Assembly (NCBI RefSeq): GCF_903915725.1
Contig: NZ_CAIWTY010000023.1
Span: 25,070-89,069 of the forward strand
Source: an uncultured Rhodopila sp.
GTDB lineage: Bacteria > Pseudomonadota > Alphaproteobacteria > Acetobacterales > Acetobacteraceae
Length of the DNA stretch: 64,000 bases
Direction of reading: 5' to 3'
Part shown: in pieces, positions 34,127 through 43,738 of the stretch
Layout of the letters: every line of letters begins with the position of its first letter
Numbering within the stretch: position 1 is the first letter of the stretch
Notes under the pieces: generated by a model
Told to the model about the DNA's origin: nothing
The model's database searches: none
Seen by the model: the letters and a program-made list of their open reading frames with translations, nothing else
Made by a program: the position numbers and the translations under genes

Positions 34127-34444
34127 TCACCCCCGCATCGCCGCCAGGATCGCCGCCCGAACCGCCTCGTCCTGAGCCTCCACCGCGCGCGCGACCGCCC
34201 GCATCTGGCCGCGCAGCGCATACACCTGGTCCAGCAGAGACAGCACCAGCGGCATCGCCTCCTCCTGCACCGCCAGCTCGTGCGTCAGATCGCGGATCAG
34301 CCGCACCCGGGCCACATCGATATCCTGGAACTCCCACTCCGTTCCACTCGACCGGGCGCGCACCCAGCCGCGGTCCACCCAGGCCAGAACCTCCGTCTCC
34401 GGCAGGTCCGGGAACAACGCCACCACGGCGGTCAGGCGCATCAT
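34127..34444 (-). CDS. cbpM: Chaperone modulator CbpM
   Basis: 105 residues from ATG 34444 (ATG 34441 is adjacent), overlapping the cbpA stop. A MerR-like N-terminal part (VVALFPDLPETEVLAWVDRGWV) is followed by a long helix (RLIRDLTHELAVQEEAMPLVLSLLDQVYALR), as in CbpM/YccD proteins. CbpM binds the J-domain of CbpA and blocks its DnaK stimulation and DNA binding. Gene order and overlap match the E. coli cbpAM operon. Confidence 0.88.
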   Translation of the reverse strand: MMRLTAVVALFPDLPETEVLAWVDRGWVRARSSGTEWEFQDIDVARVRLIRDLTHELAVQEEAMPLVLSLLDQVYALRGQMRAVARAVEAQDEAVRAAILAAMRG

Positions 34445-35346
34445 GCCCCCTCCCTCGGGTTGAAGCTTTTCTTCGGAGTCCACGTCTTCAGGAACGCCGC
34501 CAGTTCCGGCTCATCGCCCGGCGGCAGCACCACCTGAAGCTGGACGAACTGGTGCCCCTGCCGGATGCCCTTGCCGCGCAGCCGCAGTCTTGTGCCCGTG
34601 CCCGACCCCGCCGGCACCGCCAGCTTCACGGGTCCGTGGATCGTCGGCACTTCCAGCGAGGCGCCCAGCACCGCTTCCTGCAACGTCACCTTCATGTCTG
34701 TAATGATATCGTCGCCGTCGCGGTGGAACCGCGGATCCGGCGCCACGGTGATCTCGATCAGCGCATCCCCGGCGGGCGCGCCGTTGTAGCCCGGGCCACC
34801 CTGGCCGCGCAGCCGCAGCGTGTGCCCGTCTTCCGTGCCCGGCGGGATGCGCACGTCCAGCGTCTTGCCGTCCGGCAGCGCCAGCCGCCTGGTCGTGCCG
34901 ACGGCCGCATCGACGAACGAAACGGTCAGCGAATACTGCATGTCGCGGCCCGGCCTCACGCGACCCGTCGCTCCCCAGTCGGAGCGCTGGCCGGCCTGGC
35001 CGAAATGCTGGGAGAAGAACGCTTCCAGGTCCTCCTGGCTGAAGCCGCCGGCCGGACCGCCCTGCTGCCCGTACGCTTCGGCGCCGGGGGCATCGCGATA
35101 GTATTGCCGTTGCTGATGGATTTCATGCCCCTCGGCATCGATCTCGCCCCGATCGAACTTGGCGCGCTTGTCCTTGTCGGACAGCAGCTCATTGGCGGCG
35201 CTGATCTCGCCGAACCGCGCGGCGGCATCAGCCTTGCCCGGATTGACATCGGGATGGAACTTCTTCGCCAGCTTGCGATACGCGGCCCGGATGGCCGCCT
35301 CATCGGCGGTTCGCTGGACGCCCAGGGTTTCGTATGGATCTTTCAT
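34441..35346 (-). CDS. cbpA: Curved-DNA-binding J-domain cochaperone CbpA
   Basis: 301 residues: J-domain at 1-70 with YRKLAKKFHPDVNPGK (HPD motif), a Gly/Phe-poor linker, then the two DnaJ C-terminal barrel domains (RLALPDGKTLDVRIPPGTE; RGQGGPGYNGAPAGDALIEI; KLAVPAGSGTGTRLRLRGKG). There is no zinc finger, which separates it from DnaJ. It stimulates DnaK and binds curved DNA in stationary phase. It is coupled to cbpM by a 4-base overlap. Confidence 0.93.
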   Translation of the reverse strand: MKDPYETLGVQRTADEAAIRAAYRKLAKKFHPDVNPGKADAAARFGEISAANELLSDKDKRAKFDRGEIDAEGHEIHQQRQYYRDAPGAEAYGQQGGPAGGFSQEDLEAFFSQHFGQAGQRSDWGATGRVRPGRDMQYSLTVSFVDAAVGTTRRLALPDGKTLDVRIPPGTEDGHTLRLRGQGGPGYNGAPAGDALIEITVAPDPRFHRDGDDIITDMKVTLQEAVLGASLEVPTIHGPVKLAVPAGSGTGTRLRLRGKGIRQGHQFVQLQVVLPPGDEPELAAFLKTWTPKKSFNPREGA

Positions 35347-35381
35347 CGGTCCCGATCACGTGGAGTGACAGCGAGGCGGCT

Positions 35382-36158
35382 TCAAGTCCCGGTCCATTGC
35401 GGTTGGCGCTTTTGCAGGAAGGCGTCGATGCCTTCCGCGGCGTCGCGGGCGAGCATGTTGCGGGTCATCACCTCCGACGCATAGTCGTAGGCGCCGGAAA
35501 GGTCCATCTCCGCCTGGCGGTAGAACGCCTCCTTGCCGATGGCGAGGGTCAGCGGGGATTTCGCCGCGATCTGCCGGGCAAGCGCCAAGGTCGCATCCCG
35601 CAGCCCGTCATCCGGCGCCACGCGGTTGACCAGGCCGATATCCCGGGCGCGCCGGGCCGGGACCATGTCACCGGTAAGAAGCATCTCCATGGACGCCTTG
35701 CGCCCGGCGGCGCGGCTCAGCGCCACCATCGGGGTGGAGCAGAACAGCCCGATATCCACCCCCGGCGTGGCGAAGCGCGCGGTTTCCGCCGCCACCGCCA
35801 GATCAGCCGAGGCCACCAACTGGCAGCCGGCCGCGGTGGCGACTCCGTGCACCTGCGCGATCACCGGCTTCGGCAGTCGGACGATCCTCTGCATCAGGCG
35901 GGAGCACAGGGCGAACAGCGCCTGGTAGGCGTCGCGGGTCGGAGTCGCCCGGACCTCCCGCAAATCGTGGCCGGCGCAGAACGCCGGGCCGTTGCCGGCG
36001 ATAATGACGACCTTGACGTCCGGATCGTCCGCGATGGCGGCGAGTTCGGCGTCCAGCGCCTGCATCAGCTCCATCGAAAGCGCGTTGCGCGCAGCCGGGC
36101 GGTTCAATGTCAGGGTGGCGATATGATCGCTGTCGTAGCGGAGCAGGATATCGGTCAT
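35382..36158 (-). CDS. Enoyl-CoA hydratase/isomerase family protein, ECHDC3-like
   Basis: 258 residues with the crotonase fold: IATLTLNRPAARNALS, the oxyanion stretch GPAFCAGHDLREV, GVATAAGCQLVASADLAVA, and FATPGVDIGLFCSTPMVALSRAAGRK. The GHDL and GLFCSTP elements and the terminal GIDAFLQKRQPQW agree closely with the ECHDC3 branch rather than with methylglutaconyl-CoA hydratase. A typical catalytic Glu in the GC(E/Q)L position is Gln here, so hydratase activity may be altered. It is divergent from the thioesterase gene and next to leucine-degradation genes, so a role in acyl-CoA metabolism is reasonable. Confidence 0.87.
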   Translation of the reverse strand: MTDILLRYDSDHIATLTLNRPAARNALSMELMQALDAELAAIADDPDVKVVIIAGNGPAFCAGHDLREVRATPTRDAYQALFALCSRLMQRIVRLPKPVIAQVHGVATAAGCQLVASADLAVAAETARFATPGVDIGLFCSTPMVALSRAAGRKASMEMLLTGDMVPARRARDIGLVNRVAPDDGLRDATLALARQIAAKSPLTLAIGKEAFYRQAEMDLSGAYDYASEVMTRNMLARDAAEGIDAFLQKRQPQWTGT

Positions 36159-36188
36159 GATGGCGGCCTATAGCACAAGGACGCCGCC

Positions 36189-36581
36189 ATGCCGAACAGC
36201 CTCGCCGAACCGCACGGAGAGTTATCCCTGCGCACCGTCGCAATGCCCGCGGACACCAACCCGTCCGGGGACATCTTCGGCGGCTACATCATGTCGTTGA
36301 TGGATCTGGCGGCCGGGATCGCCGCCGGCACGCGGGCCAAGGGCCGGGTCGCCACCGCCGCCGTCTCCAACCTATCCTTCCTCCAGCCCGTCAAGGTCGG
36401 CGATGTCGTCTGCGTCTATACAGACATCACCAAAACCGGCAAGACATCGATCACGGTCGATGTAGAGACATGGGTCCTGCGCCGCTACCCCGGCGAACGC
36501 ACGCGCGTCACCGAGGCGAAGTTCGTTCTCGTGGCAGTCGATGACGAGGGAAGGCCGCGGTCGCTTCCGCCGGAGGCATGA
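36189..36581 (+). CDS. Acyl-CoA thioesterase, YciA-like hotdog protein
   Basis: 130 residues forming one hotdog domain. Motifs: RTVAMPADTNPSGDIFGGYIMSLMD (the NP-GDIFGG catalytic Asp region), then SNLSFLQPVKVGDVV and TSITVDVETW. YciA-type enzymes hydrolyse a broad range of acyl-CoA esters in the cytoplasm. AAGGA lies upstream of ATG 36189. The 30-base gap to the divergent ECHDC3-like gene must hold both starts. Confidence 0.92.
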   Translation: MPNSLAEPHGELSLRTVAMPADTNPSGDIFGGYIMSLMDLAAGIAAGTRAKGRVATAAVSNLSFLQPVKVGDVVCVYTDITKTGKTSITVDVETWVLRRYPGERTRVTEAKFVLVAVDDEGRPRSLPPEA

Positions 36582-36587
36582 CCGCCG

Positions 36588-36752
36588 CTACGGCAGCGGA
36601 TGCTGGTCGGGCACGTTGACGAGGATTTTGTTGAACAGGTTGGCCACGGACTGGCGCAGGCGGCTCCATGCGTTTGCGAGCGATGCGGCAAGCTGCTTGT
36701 CGCCTTCCGCACGCAGCAGAGCGGCTTCGCCGACGGTTTCGAAAATGCTCAT
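36588..36752 (-). CDS. Small conserved-looking protein, unknown function
   Basis: 54 residues from ATG 36752, with AAAGGA 8 bases upstream. It is amphipathic helical throughout (MSIFETVGEAALLRAEGDKQ, ASLANAWSRLRQSVANLFNK) and ends with a Pro-rich tail. There is no membrane helix or signal. It is convergent with the thioesterase gene, 6 bases away. The family was not identified; the good start site and regular helix favour a real gene. Confidence 0.55.
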   Translation of the reverse strand: MSIFETVGEAALLRAEGDKQLAASLANAWSRLRQSVANLFNKILVNVPDQHPLP

Positions 36753-36931
36753 GTATTTGGTCCTTTGCTGGCGGTTAATTGACCGCTGGGGGAGGACGTT
36801 CCTGACGCCTGTCATATGGGACATTCATGCTGCACTGCACCATAAATCGGGACATGGCAGCCTCCCGCTTGGCGAAGTGCACGGGGTCAGGCAGTGTGCG
36901 CCCGCTTTGGGAACGCGTTGGAGAACGATAA

Positions 36932-38110
36932 ATGGCCAGCCTGCCGAATCGCTTGCCGGGACTGAATTTCGACCTTGGTGAGGCCGCGGACATGCTGCGG
37001 TCCCAGGTCGAGTCGTTCTCCGCGGCGGAGATTGCGCCCCGCGCGGCCCGGGTCGATCGCGACAATGCATTCCCGATGGATCTGTGGCCGAAGATGGGGG
37101 CGCTGGGCGTGCTCGGCGTGACGGTGTCGGAGGAGTACGGCGGCGCCGGCATGGGCTACCTGGAGCATGTCGTCGCGATGGAGGAGATTTCCCGAGCCTC
37201 CGCGTCCGTGGGGCTGTCCTATGGCGCGCACTCCAATCTGTGCGTGAACCAGATATTCCGAAATGGCAATGCTGACCAGAAGGCGCGGTATTTGCCAGGG
37301 CTGGTCGAGGGCACGGCGGTGGGCGCGCTGGCGATGAGCGAGCCGGGGGCGGGGTCGGATGTCGTCGGGATGCGGACTCGCGCTGACAAACGCGGCGACC
37401 GCTACGTGCTGAACGGCAGCAAGATGTGGATCACCAACGGGCCGGATGCGGACGTGCTGGTGATCTACGCCAAGACGGACCCGGCGGCAGGCCCGCGGGG
37501 GATTACGGCGTTCCTGGTGGAGAAGGGGTTTCCTGGATTCTCCACCGCGCAGAAGCTGGACAAGCTGGGTATGCGCGGGTCGAACACCTGTGAACTGGTG
37601 TTCCAGGATTGCGAGGTCCCCGAGGAGAATGTGCTGTCTTCCGTCGGCCGCGGCGTGAACGTGCTGATGAGCGGGTTGGATTATGAGCGTGCGGTGTTGG
37701 CCGCGGGGCCGATCGGGATCATGCAGGCGTGCATGGATGTGGTGGTGCCGTATGTGCATGAACGCAAGCAATTCGGCCAGGCCATCGGCGAGTTTCAGTT
37801 GATGCAGGGCAAGCTGGCGGACATGTACACGACAATGAATGCGGCCAAGGCGTATGTGTACGCCGTGGCAAAGGCGTGCGACCGCGGCGAAACCACGCGG
37901 AAGGATGCCGCCGGAGCGATCCTGTACGCGGCGGAAAAGGCGACCTGGATGGCGCTGGAGGCGATCCAGGCACTCGGCGGAAATGGTTACATCAACGACT
38001 ATCCCACCGGACGGCTGCTACGCGACGCCAAATTGTACGAGATTGGCGCTGGAACAAGTGAGATCCGGCGAATGCTGATCGGACGCGAATTGTTTACGGA
38101 GACGGCGTGA
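36932..38110 (+). CDS. ivd: Isovaleryl-CoA dehydrogenase
   Basis: 392 residues, a full acyl-CoA dehydrogenase. Motifs: [12 protein letters not shown] and [16 protein letters not shown] (FAD/substrate loop), catalytic Glu252 in [14 protein letters not shown] (position of the isovaleryl-CoA-specific base), [20 protein letters not shown], and the C-terminal [20 protein letters not shown] and [17 protein letters not shown]. It oxidises isovaleryl-CoA to 3-methylcrotonyl-CoA in leucine breakdown and passes electrons to ETF. The carboxylase subunits for the next step follow on the same strand, with only a palindromic repeat between. Confidence 0.94.
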   Translation: MASLPNRLPGLNFDLGEAADMLRSQVESFSAAEIAPRAARVDRDNAFPMDLWPKMGALGVLGVTVSEEYGGAGMGYLEHVVAMEEISRASASVGLSYGAHSNLCVNQIFRNGNADQKARYLPGLVEGTAVGALAMSEPGAGSDVVGMRTRADKRGDRYVLNGSKMWITNGPDADVLVIYAKTDPAAGPRGITAFLVEKGFPGFSTAQKLDKLGMRGSNTCELVFQDCEVPEENVLSSVGRGVNVLMSGLDYERAVLAAGPIGIMQACMDVVVPYVHERKQFGQAIGEFQLMQGKLADMYTTMNAAKAYVYAVAKACDRGETTRKDAAGAILYAAEKATWMALEAIQALGGNGYINDYPTGRLLRDAKLYEIGAGTSEIRRMLIGRELFTETA

Positions 38111-38171
38111 TGACTTCCCGCCTTCAACGTCATTACGCCGCGGTCGCCGGCCCGTGGCACGAGCCTGTAGT

Positions 38172-38260
38172 CGTCATGGTGGGCGAAGGCCCACCATCCA
38201 CGCCTTCGCGCCGCATGGACCCCGAAAGGCGTGGATGGTGGGCCTTTGCCCACCATGACG
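38172..38260. repeat. REP/BIME-like palindromic element between ivd and mccB
   Basis: CGTCATGGTGGGC ... CCACGCC, and GGCGTGGATGG ... CCATGACG, form an almost perfect inverted repeat with small hairpins in each arm. It lies inside the presumed leucine operon and may protect or attenuate the message. Confidence 0.8.
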
Positions 38261-38297
38261 ACGGGGTGGTTGCGACGGCGATGGGACACCCGACCCC

Positions 38298-39890
38298 ATG
38301 ACCACGCTCCGCTCCGACATCACCCCCCGCTCCCCCGACTTCGCCGCCAACGCCGCCGCCATGCGCGGCCTGGTGGACGATTTGCGGGCACGCGTCGCCG
38401 AAATCGCCCAGGGCGGCGGCGCGGTGGCCCGCGAAAAGCACGCCTCCCGCGGCAAGCTGCTGCCGCGCGAACGAGTCGCCGCGCTGATCGACCCCGGCTC
38501 GCCCTTCCTGGAATTCTCCCAACTCGCAGCCTTCGGCCTCTATAACGACGAGGTGCCCGCGGCCGGGATCATCACCGGCATCGGCCGCGTCTCCGGCCGG
38601 GAATGCGTCATCGTCGCCAACGACGCCACCGTCAAAGGCGGCACCTACCTCCCGATGACGGTGAAGAAACATGTCCGCGCGCAGGAGATCGCGCGCCGCA
38701 ACAACCTGCCGTGCCTGTATCTCGTCGACTCCGGCGGCGCCTATCTGCCGCTGCAGGACGAAATCTTCCCGGACTGGCAGCATTTCGGCCGCATCTTCTT
38801 CAACCAGGCCAACATGTCCGCCGAGGGCATCCCGCAGATCGCCGTCGTCATGGGCTCCTGCACCGCCGGCGGCGCCTATGTCCCCGCGATGAGCGACGAG
38901 AGCATCATCGTCCGCAAGCAGGGCACCATCTTCCTCGGCGGCCCGCCTTTGGTGCAGGCTGCAACGGGAGAAATCGTCTCCGCCGAGGACCTCGGGGGCG
39001 CCGATGTGCACGCCCGCACCTCCGGCGTGGTCGATCACTACGCCCGCAACGACCACCACGCGCTGTCGATCTGCCGCCGCATCGTCGCCGGCTTGAACCG
39101 GGAAAAGCCCGCCGGCATCGAACGCCGCACGCCGGAACCGCCGAAATACGACCCGTCCGAACTGCACGGCATCGTCCCCGCCGATTTGCGCGCCCCCTAC
39201 GACGTGCGCGAGGTGATCGCCCGCATCGTCGATGCCAGCGTCTTCGACGAGTTCAAACGCCTGTACGGCACCACTTTGGTCTGCGGCTTCGCCCATCTGT
39301 ATGGCTACCCCGTCGGCATCATCGCCAATAACGGCATCCTTTTCTCGGAATCCGCCGTGAAAGGCGCGCACTTCATCGAGTTGTGCTCGCAGCGAAACAT
39401 CCCCCTCATCTTCCTGCAAAACATCACCGGCTTCATGGTTGGCCGCAAATACGAATCCGGCGGCATCGCCAAGGACGGCGCCAAACTCGTGACTGCCGTG
39501 TCCACCACGTCCGTGCCGAAGATCACCCTGATCATCGGCGGCAGCTACGGCGCCGGCAATTACGGCATGTGCGGCCGCGCCTACGATCCGCGCTTCCTGT
39601 TCATGTGGCCGAACGCCCGCATCTCCGTCATGGGCGGCGAGCAGGCCGCCGGTGTGCTGACCACCGTGCGCGCCGGTTCCGCCGATTGGACGAAGGAGCA
39701 GGAGGAAGCCTTCAAAAAGCCAATCCGCGAGCAATACGAAACCCAGGGCCACCCGTACTACGCCAGCGCCCGGATCTGGGACGACGGCATCATCGACCCC
39801 GCCGATAGCCGCCGCGTGCTTGGCCTGTCACTCTCGGCCGCGCTGAACAAACCCCGCCAGGAGACGCGCTTCGGCGTGTTCCGGATGTAA
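38298..39890 (+). CDS. mccB: Methylcrotonyl-CoA carboxylase carboxyltransferase (beta) subunit
   Basis: 530 residues. Carboxyltransferase features: [20 protein letters not shown] at the N-terminus, [63 protein letters not shown], and the second-half [21 protein letters not shown] and GGEQAAGVL. These agree with the MCC beta subunit rather than propionyl-CoA carboxylase. It carboxylates 3-methylcrotonyl-CoA with the biotin of the alpha subunit. Its stop overlaps the alpha subunit start. Confidence 0.94.
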   Translation: MTTLRSDITPRSPDFAANAAAMRGLVDDLRARVAEIAQGGGAVAREKHASRGKLLPRERVAALIDPGSPFLEFSQLAAFGLYNDEVPAAGIITGIGRVSGRECVIVANDATVKGGTYLPMTVKKHVRAQEIARRNNLPCLYLVDSGGAYLPLQDEIFPDWQHFGRIFFNQANMSAEGIPQIAVVMGSCTAGGAYVPAMSDESIIVRKQGTIFLGGPPLVQAATGEIVSAEDLGGADVHARTSGVVDHYARNDHHALSICRRIVAGLNREKPAGIERRTPEPPKYDPSELHGIVPADLRAPYDVREVIARIVDASVFDEFKRLYGTTLVCGFAHLYGYPVGIIANNGILFSESAVKGAHFIELCSQRNIPLIFLQNITGFMVGRKYESGGIAKDGAKLVTAVSTTSVPKITLIIGGSYGAGNYGMCGRAYDPRFLFMWPNARISVMGGEQAAGVLTTVRAGSADWTKEQEEAFKKPIREQYETQGHPYYASARIWDDGIIDPADSRRVLGLSLSAALNKPRQETRFGVFRM

Positions 39891-41863
39891 TGGCCATGTT
39901 CCGCACCCTGCTGATCGCCAACCGCGGCGAGATCGCCTGCCGCGTCATCCGCACCGCAAGCCGCCTCGGCATAGAAACGATCGCGGTGTTTTCCGAGGCC
40001 GACGCGCATGCTCTGCACGTCAAGGCGGCGGACCGCGCCTATCCCATCGGCCCCGCCCCGGCGCGCGAAAGCTACCTGAACATTGCGCGAATCATCGAAA
40101 CCGCCCGCGCCGCCCGCGCCGAGGCGATCCATCCCGGCTACGGCTTCCTGTCGGAAAACCCCGCCTTCGCCGATGCCTGCGCCGAGGCCGGGATCGTCTT
40201 CGTCGGACCGCCGGCCTCTGCAATGCGCGCCATGGGATCGAAATCCTCCGCCAAGGCGCTGATGGAACAAACCGACGTGCCTTTGCTGCCCGGCTACCAC
40301 GGCGACCGCCAGGACGCGGACTTCCTGGCAGACCAGGCCGCGCGCATCGGTTTTCCCGTGGTGATCAAGGCCGTCTCCGGCGGCGGTGGCCGCGGCATGC
40401 GGGTCGTCGCATCGGCCGCCGATTTCGCCACCGCATTGACGTCCGCCCGGCAGGAAGGCGCCTCCTCGTTCGGCGACGACCGCGTGCTGATCGAACGCTA
40501 TCTGCAACGGCCGCGCCATATCGAGGTCCAGGTCTTCGCCGACACGCATGGCAACGCCGTGCACCTGTTCGAGCGCGACTGCTCCGCCCAGCGCCGCCAC
40601 CAGAAAGTGCTGGAAGAAGCCCCCGCACCCGGCCTGTCCGAAGCGCAGCGCGACAAGATGGGGTCCGCCGCCGTCGCCGCCGCCCGCGCGGTGGGATACG
40701 TCGGCGCGGGAACGGTCGAGTTTGTCGCCGAAGACGACGGTTTCTTCTTCCTCGAAATGAACACCAGGCTTCAGGTCGAGCATCCCGTCACCGAAATGAT
40801 CACCGGCTTCGACCTGGTCGAATGGCAATTGCGCGTGGCCTCCGGCGAGCCGCTGCCGGTCACTCAGTCCGCCATCACCCGCAACGGCCATGCCATCGAG
40901 GCGCGCATTTACGCCGAAGACCCGGCGCATGACTTCGCCCCCTCCGTCGGCCGGCTGACTTTGTTCCGCACACCGCCGCACACCGCCGAGACCCGCACCG
41001 ATACCGGCTTCGCCTCGGGCGATACGGTGTCGATCCATTACGACGCCATGCTGGCGAAACTGATCTGCCACGCGCCGACGCGCCCCGCCGCGCTGCGCGG
41101 CATGGCCCGCGCGCTTAACGATTGCGCCGTGGTTGGCGTGGCGAGCAACCTCGATCTGCTCGGCCGCATCGTCCGCCATCCGGATTTCGCGACTGGCGGG
41201 ATCGACACCGGCTTTATCGCCCGCGAAGGCGAAACGTTATTGGCGGTGCAGAGCGCCCCGCCACCCGATGTCCTTGCCATCGCCGCGCTTACCGTCCTGA
41301 CCGCGGAAACCACACCTGGCGGAAACGATCCGTGGGACGAACGTGACCTCTGGTGGGTCAACACCACGCCCGCCCGCGTGCTGGACTTTAAGGATGGCGA
41401 AACCGCCTATCCGGTTTCGGTCACCCGCGACGGGGCGGCCTGGCGTATCGGCGACACGCTATGCTCGGCGGTTCGGCTGGACGAGGCAAGGCTGGCCGTC
41501 TCGCTGGATGGGATAAGGCGCACCGTCACGGCGATACTCGACCATCACGTCGTGACCGTGCGCGACGACGGACTGACCTGGCGCCTGACCCTGCCTGACC
41601 CGCTGGCCGCCGCCGACGACGAAGAAGACGCCAGCGACCGTCTGGTGGCGCCAATCCCCGGGCTGGTGACGGAGGTTTCGGTGGCGTCGGGCGATCAGGT
41701 GAAACGCGGCCAGATCCTGGTTGTGCTGGAGGCGATGAAGACCGTGTTCCGCCTGACGGCCCGGGCGGACGCGGTGGTCGCGTCGGTTTCCTGCGCGGCC
41801 GGGGACATGGTGCAGGACGGCCAGATCCTCGTCGGGTTCGAGGTTGCCGATACCGCGGCCTAG
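39890..41863 (+). CDS. mccA: Methylcrotonyl-CoA carboxylase biotin-carboxylase (alpha) subunit
   Basis: 657 residues. Biotin carboxylase domain (1-450): TLLIANRGEIACRVIRTA, the Gly-rich ATP loop KAVSGGGGRGMR, RDCSAQRRHQKVLEEAP, EMNTRLQVEHPVTE. Then a BT-like linker and a C-terminal biotinyl domain, with Lys in LVVLEAMKTVFRL (EAMKT instead of the common EAMKM; the neighbouring residues are normal). ATG 39890 overlaps the mccB stop (TAATG), so translation is coupled. Together with ivd this gives the first two CoA-level steps of leucine catabolism after decarboxylation. Confidence 0.94.
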   Translation: MAMFRTLLIANRGEIACRVIRTASRLGIETIAVFSEADAHALHVKAADRAYPIGPAPARESYLNIARIIETARAARAEAIHPGYGFLSENPAFADACAEAGIVFVGPPASAMRAMGSKSSAKALMEQTDVPLLPGYHGDRQDADFLADQAARIGFPVVIKAVSGGGGRGMRVVASAADFATALTSARQEGASSFGDDRVLIERYLQRPRHIEVQVFADTHGNAVHLFERDCSAQRRHQKVLEEAPAPGLSEAQRDKMGSAAVAAARAVGYVGAGTVEFVAEDDGFFFLEMNTRLQVEHPVTEMITGFDLVEWQLRVASGEPLPVTQSAITRNGHAIEARIYAEDPAHDFAPSVGRLTLFRTPPHTAETRTDTGFASGDTVSIHYDAMLAKLICHAPTRPAALRGMARALNDCAVVGVASNLDLLGRIVRHPDFATGGIDTGFIAREGETLLAVQSAPPPDVLAIAALTVLTAETTPGGNDPWDERDLWWVNTTPARVLDFKDGETAYPVSVTRDGAAWRIGDTLCSAVRLDEARLAVSLDGIRRTVTAILDHHVVTVRDDGLTWRLTLPDPLAAADDEEDASDRLVAPIPGLVTEVSVASGDQVKRGQILVVLEAMKTVFRLTARADAVVASVSCAAGDMVQDGQILVGFEVADTAA

Positions 41864-41933
41864 CCACGGCTTTTTCGATTAATCTTTAAGCCGCTGGCGG
41901 GGATGATCGCTACCATCCCCGCCATCCCAGCCG

Positions 41934-43271
41934 CTACCGCGTGAACCCCTCCAGCTCGTCCTTCGCCCAGTCGATCGCCTGCTGGATCGTCTGCCCGGCC
42001 ACCAGCTTCGACACCATGGTCGGGATCAGCCCGCGGTTCCACGCCTGCACGCCGATATCGGGCGGGCCGGAGGAGCCGGTGATGAAGTACTCGGCGTCAT
42101 GCCAGGGGCGGATCGGGTAGTTGTAGACGGTGCCCTTGGGCGGCCCGACCTCCTCCCAGATCTTGAAGTCCGCCATCGAAAGATAGGGCGGGATGTCGTA
42201 GCCCTGCGTAGCCGTGGTCAGAGTCTCCATCTGCTCGCGCGCGCCCAGGAACGCCAGTATGTCGCGCGCGGCGGCCTTGTTCTGCGCGAACGACCACAGG
42301 CCGAAGAAATACGGCCGCATCGGCACCAGCCGCCCTTTGGCGCCGCGCGGGTTGGGGAAGGTCCAGCAATCGGCGGCGATCTGCGGCGCGTCCCGCTTCG
42401 CCACCGCCCAGGCGGATGGCGGGTTCCAGATCATGGCCGAACGCCCGGAGATCAGCGCGCGATTGTTGGAGGCGTCGTCGTAGCTGACGGTATCCGGCGG
42501 CAGGAACGGCGCCATGCGTTTGGCATACTCCAGCGCCTGCCGCACATTATCCGAATCCACCGTAATCGTCCCCTTGGCATCCACCAGATCGGCGCCAAAC
42601 GCGCCGAACGTCGCGCCCCAGGTCTGGTTGGAGTCGGTGGTGGTGCCGCAGCCGAAGCCAAACGGGACGCCGGCCTTGTGGCAGGCTTCGGCGGCTTTCA
42701 GTTGCGCCTCGTAGGTCCAGGCGGCGGAGGCTTCGGGGGTTGTCTCGTGCGCCGGGAACCACGATTGCACGTCGATGCCGGCGTGCTGTTTCAGCAAGCT
42801 GATGCGCCCGCACGGGGTCAGCGGCGCGGACCCCCAGGCGACCGGGACGGCGCGCCAATGGCCGTTGGAAACCCCGAGATACTCGTAGGCGCGGCCAATC
42901 TTGCCGTATTGGGCGGTGAAGTGCTGCATGATGTCGTCAACGGCGTCGAGCTGCTCGGCGTATTCGTGCACCGACCACATGTCGAAGGCGTAGACGTCAT
43001 GGCCGGTCTTGGCCTGGGCCTCGGCCGCCATGGTGATCATGATCTTGTTACCGATGGCGGTGAGGAAATCGAGCTGCACCTCGACATGGTTCTTCTCCGC
43101 CCAGGCTGCGACGACCTTGCGCATGGCGTCGTTGCCGGCGGGGACCCAATGGTCCCAGAGGGCCAGGCTGAGCCGTCCGGCGGAGAAGGCGGTGTGGACG
43201 TTGACCAGAGGCAGCGTGGCGGCGGCCGCGCCAAGGCGCATTGCCCCGCGTCGCGTAAGACGTGGCTTCAT
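41934..43271 (-). CDS. ABC transporter solute-binding protein (family 1, sugar type)
   Basis: 445 residues from ATG 43271 (AGGGAGA upstream). The N-terminus RLTRRGAMRLGAAAATLPLV is a twin-arginine-like signal peptide, so it is probably exported folded to the periplasm. The body has the family-1 pattern: WVPAGNDAMRKVVAAWAEKN, then an internal GRSAMIWNPPSAWA segment and a C-terminal hinge. Permease and ATPase genes are absent on both sides, so its partner transporter is elsewhere or it is an orphan. The ligand is not predictable. Confidence 0.87.
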   Translation of the reverse strand: MKPRLTRRGAMRLGAAAATLPLVNVHTAFSAGRLSLALWDHWVPAGNDAMRKVVAAWAEKNHVEVQLDFLTAIGNKIMITMAAEAQAKTGHDVYAFDMWSVHEYAEQLDAVDDIMQHFTAQYGKIGRAYEYLGVSNGHWRAVPVAWGSAPLTPCGRISLLKQHAGIDVQSWFPAHETTPEASAAWTYEAQLKAAEACHKAGVPFGFGCGTTTDSNQTWGATFGAFGADLVDAKGTITVDSDNVRQALEYAKRMAPFLPPDTVSYDDASNNRALISGRSAMIWNPPSAWAVAKRDAPQIAADCWTFPNPRGAKGRLVPMRPYFFGLWSFAQNKAAARDILAFLGAREQMETLTTATQGYDIPPYLSMADFKIWEEVGPPKGTVYNYPIRPWHDAEYFITGSSGPPDIGVQAWNRGLIPTMVSKLVAGQTIQQAIDWAKDELEGFTR

Positions 43272-43498
43272 CGGCGTAGTCTCCCTGCATGCCGGCATTA
43301 TTGCCGGCTTATTGTAGTGTGGCGAGTATTCGTCAGTGTGGGCGCGGCGGCAAGCCACTGATTGACGCTGCCAAAGTGACACGTCGCTTCTCTTGTAAAC
43401 GGCAAGATCGAACTGGCAGTCGGCGGCAACCTTAGGGAAGACCTCGCCGCCTTCCGGCAAGCGGCTTTCGGCGGAAATCCGGTTGCAGTCGCCCGCCG

Positions 43499-43729
43499 TT
43501 ATGACGCAACTTGCTTCACGGTCAGTCCGGTAACCTCGTAAACGACCGGAACACCCTCGATCTCCGCGGGCAGTGACACGCCAATCGCCAGCGGGTCAGC
43601 TAGGTTGACCTTTATCGCATACGAGCCACCAACCTTCGTCAGGCCCACACCGATCACATGAGCGAACCTGCGAGCGGTCGCTCCGGCAATTGACTTTACC
43701 CGTCGTGCGTCCTCGATCGAGATGTTCAT
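43499..43729 (-). CDS. Small partner of the trypsin-like protease, prodomain-like
   Basis: 76 residues from ATG 43729 with AGAGG upstream, starting 9 bases after the protease stop. The sequence (ARRFAHVIGVGLTKVGGSYA, IKVNL, LPAEIEGVPVVYEVTG) resembles the N-terminal segment that precedes the catalytic domain in many bacterial trypsin-like proteins (VIGVGIG ... IDGVPV). Here it is a separate gene, so it could act in trans as inhibitor, chaperone or regulatory subunit. That role is inferred. Confidence 0.6.
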   Translation of the reverse strand: MNISIEDARRVKSIAGATARRFAHVIGVGLTKVGGSYAIKVNLADPLAIGVSLPAEIEGVPVVYEVTGLTVKQVAS

Positions 43730-43738
43730 GCGGACCTC

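Noticed and set aside
38133..39752. Long antisense open frame over mccB
   Set aside because: The sense strand encodes a clear carboxyltransferase; the antisense product is low-complexity Gly/Ala/Asp and includes the palindromic repeat.
39758..41179. Long antisense open frame over mccA
   Set aside because: Shadow of the biotin carboxylase frame; no motif or start site.
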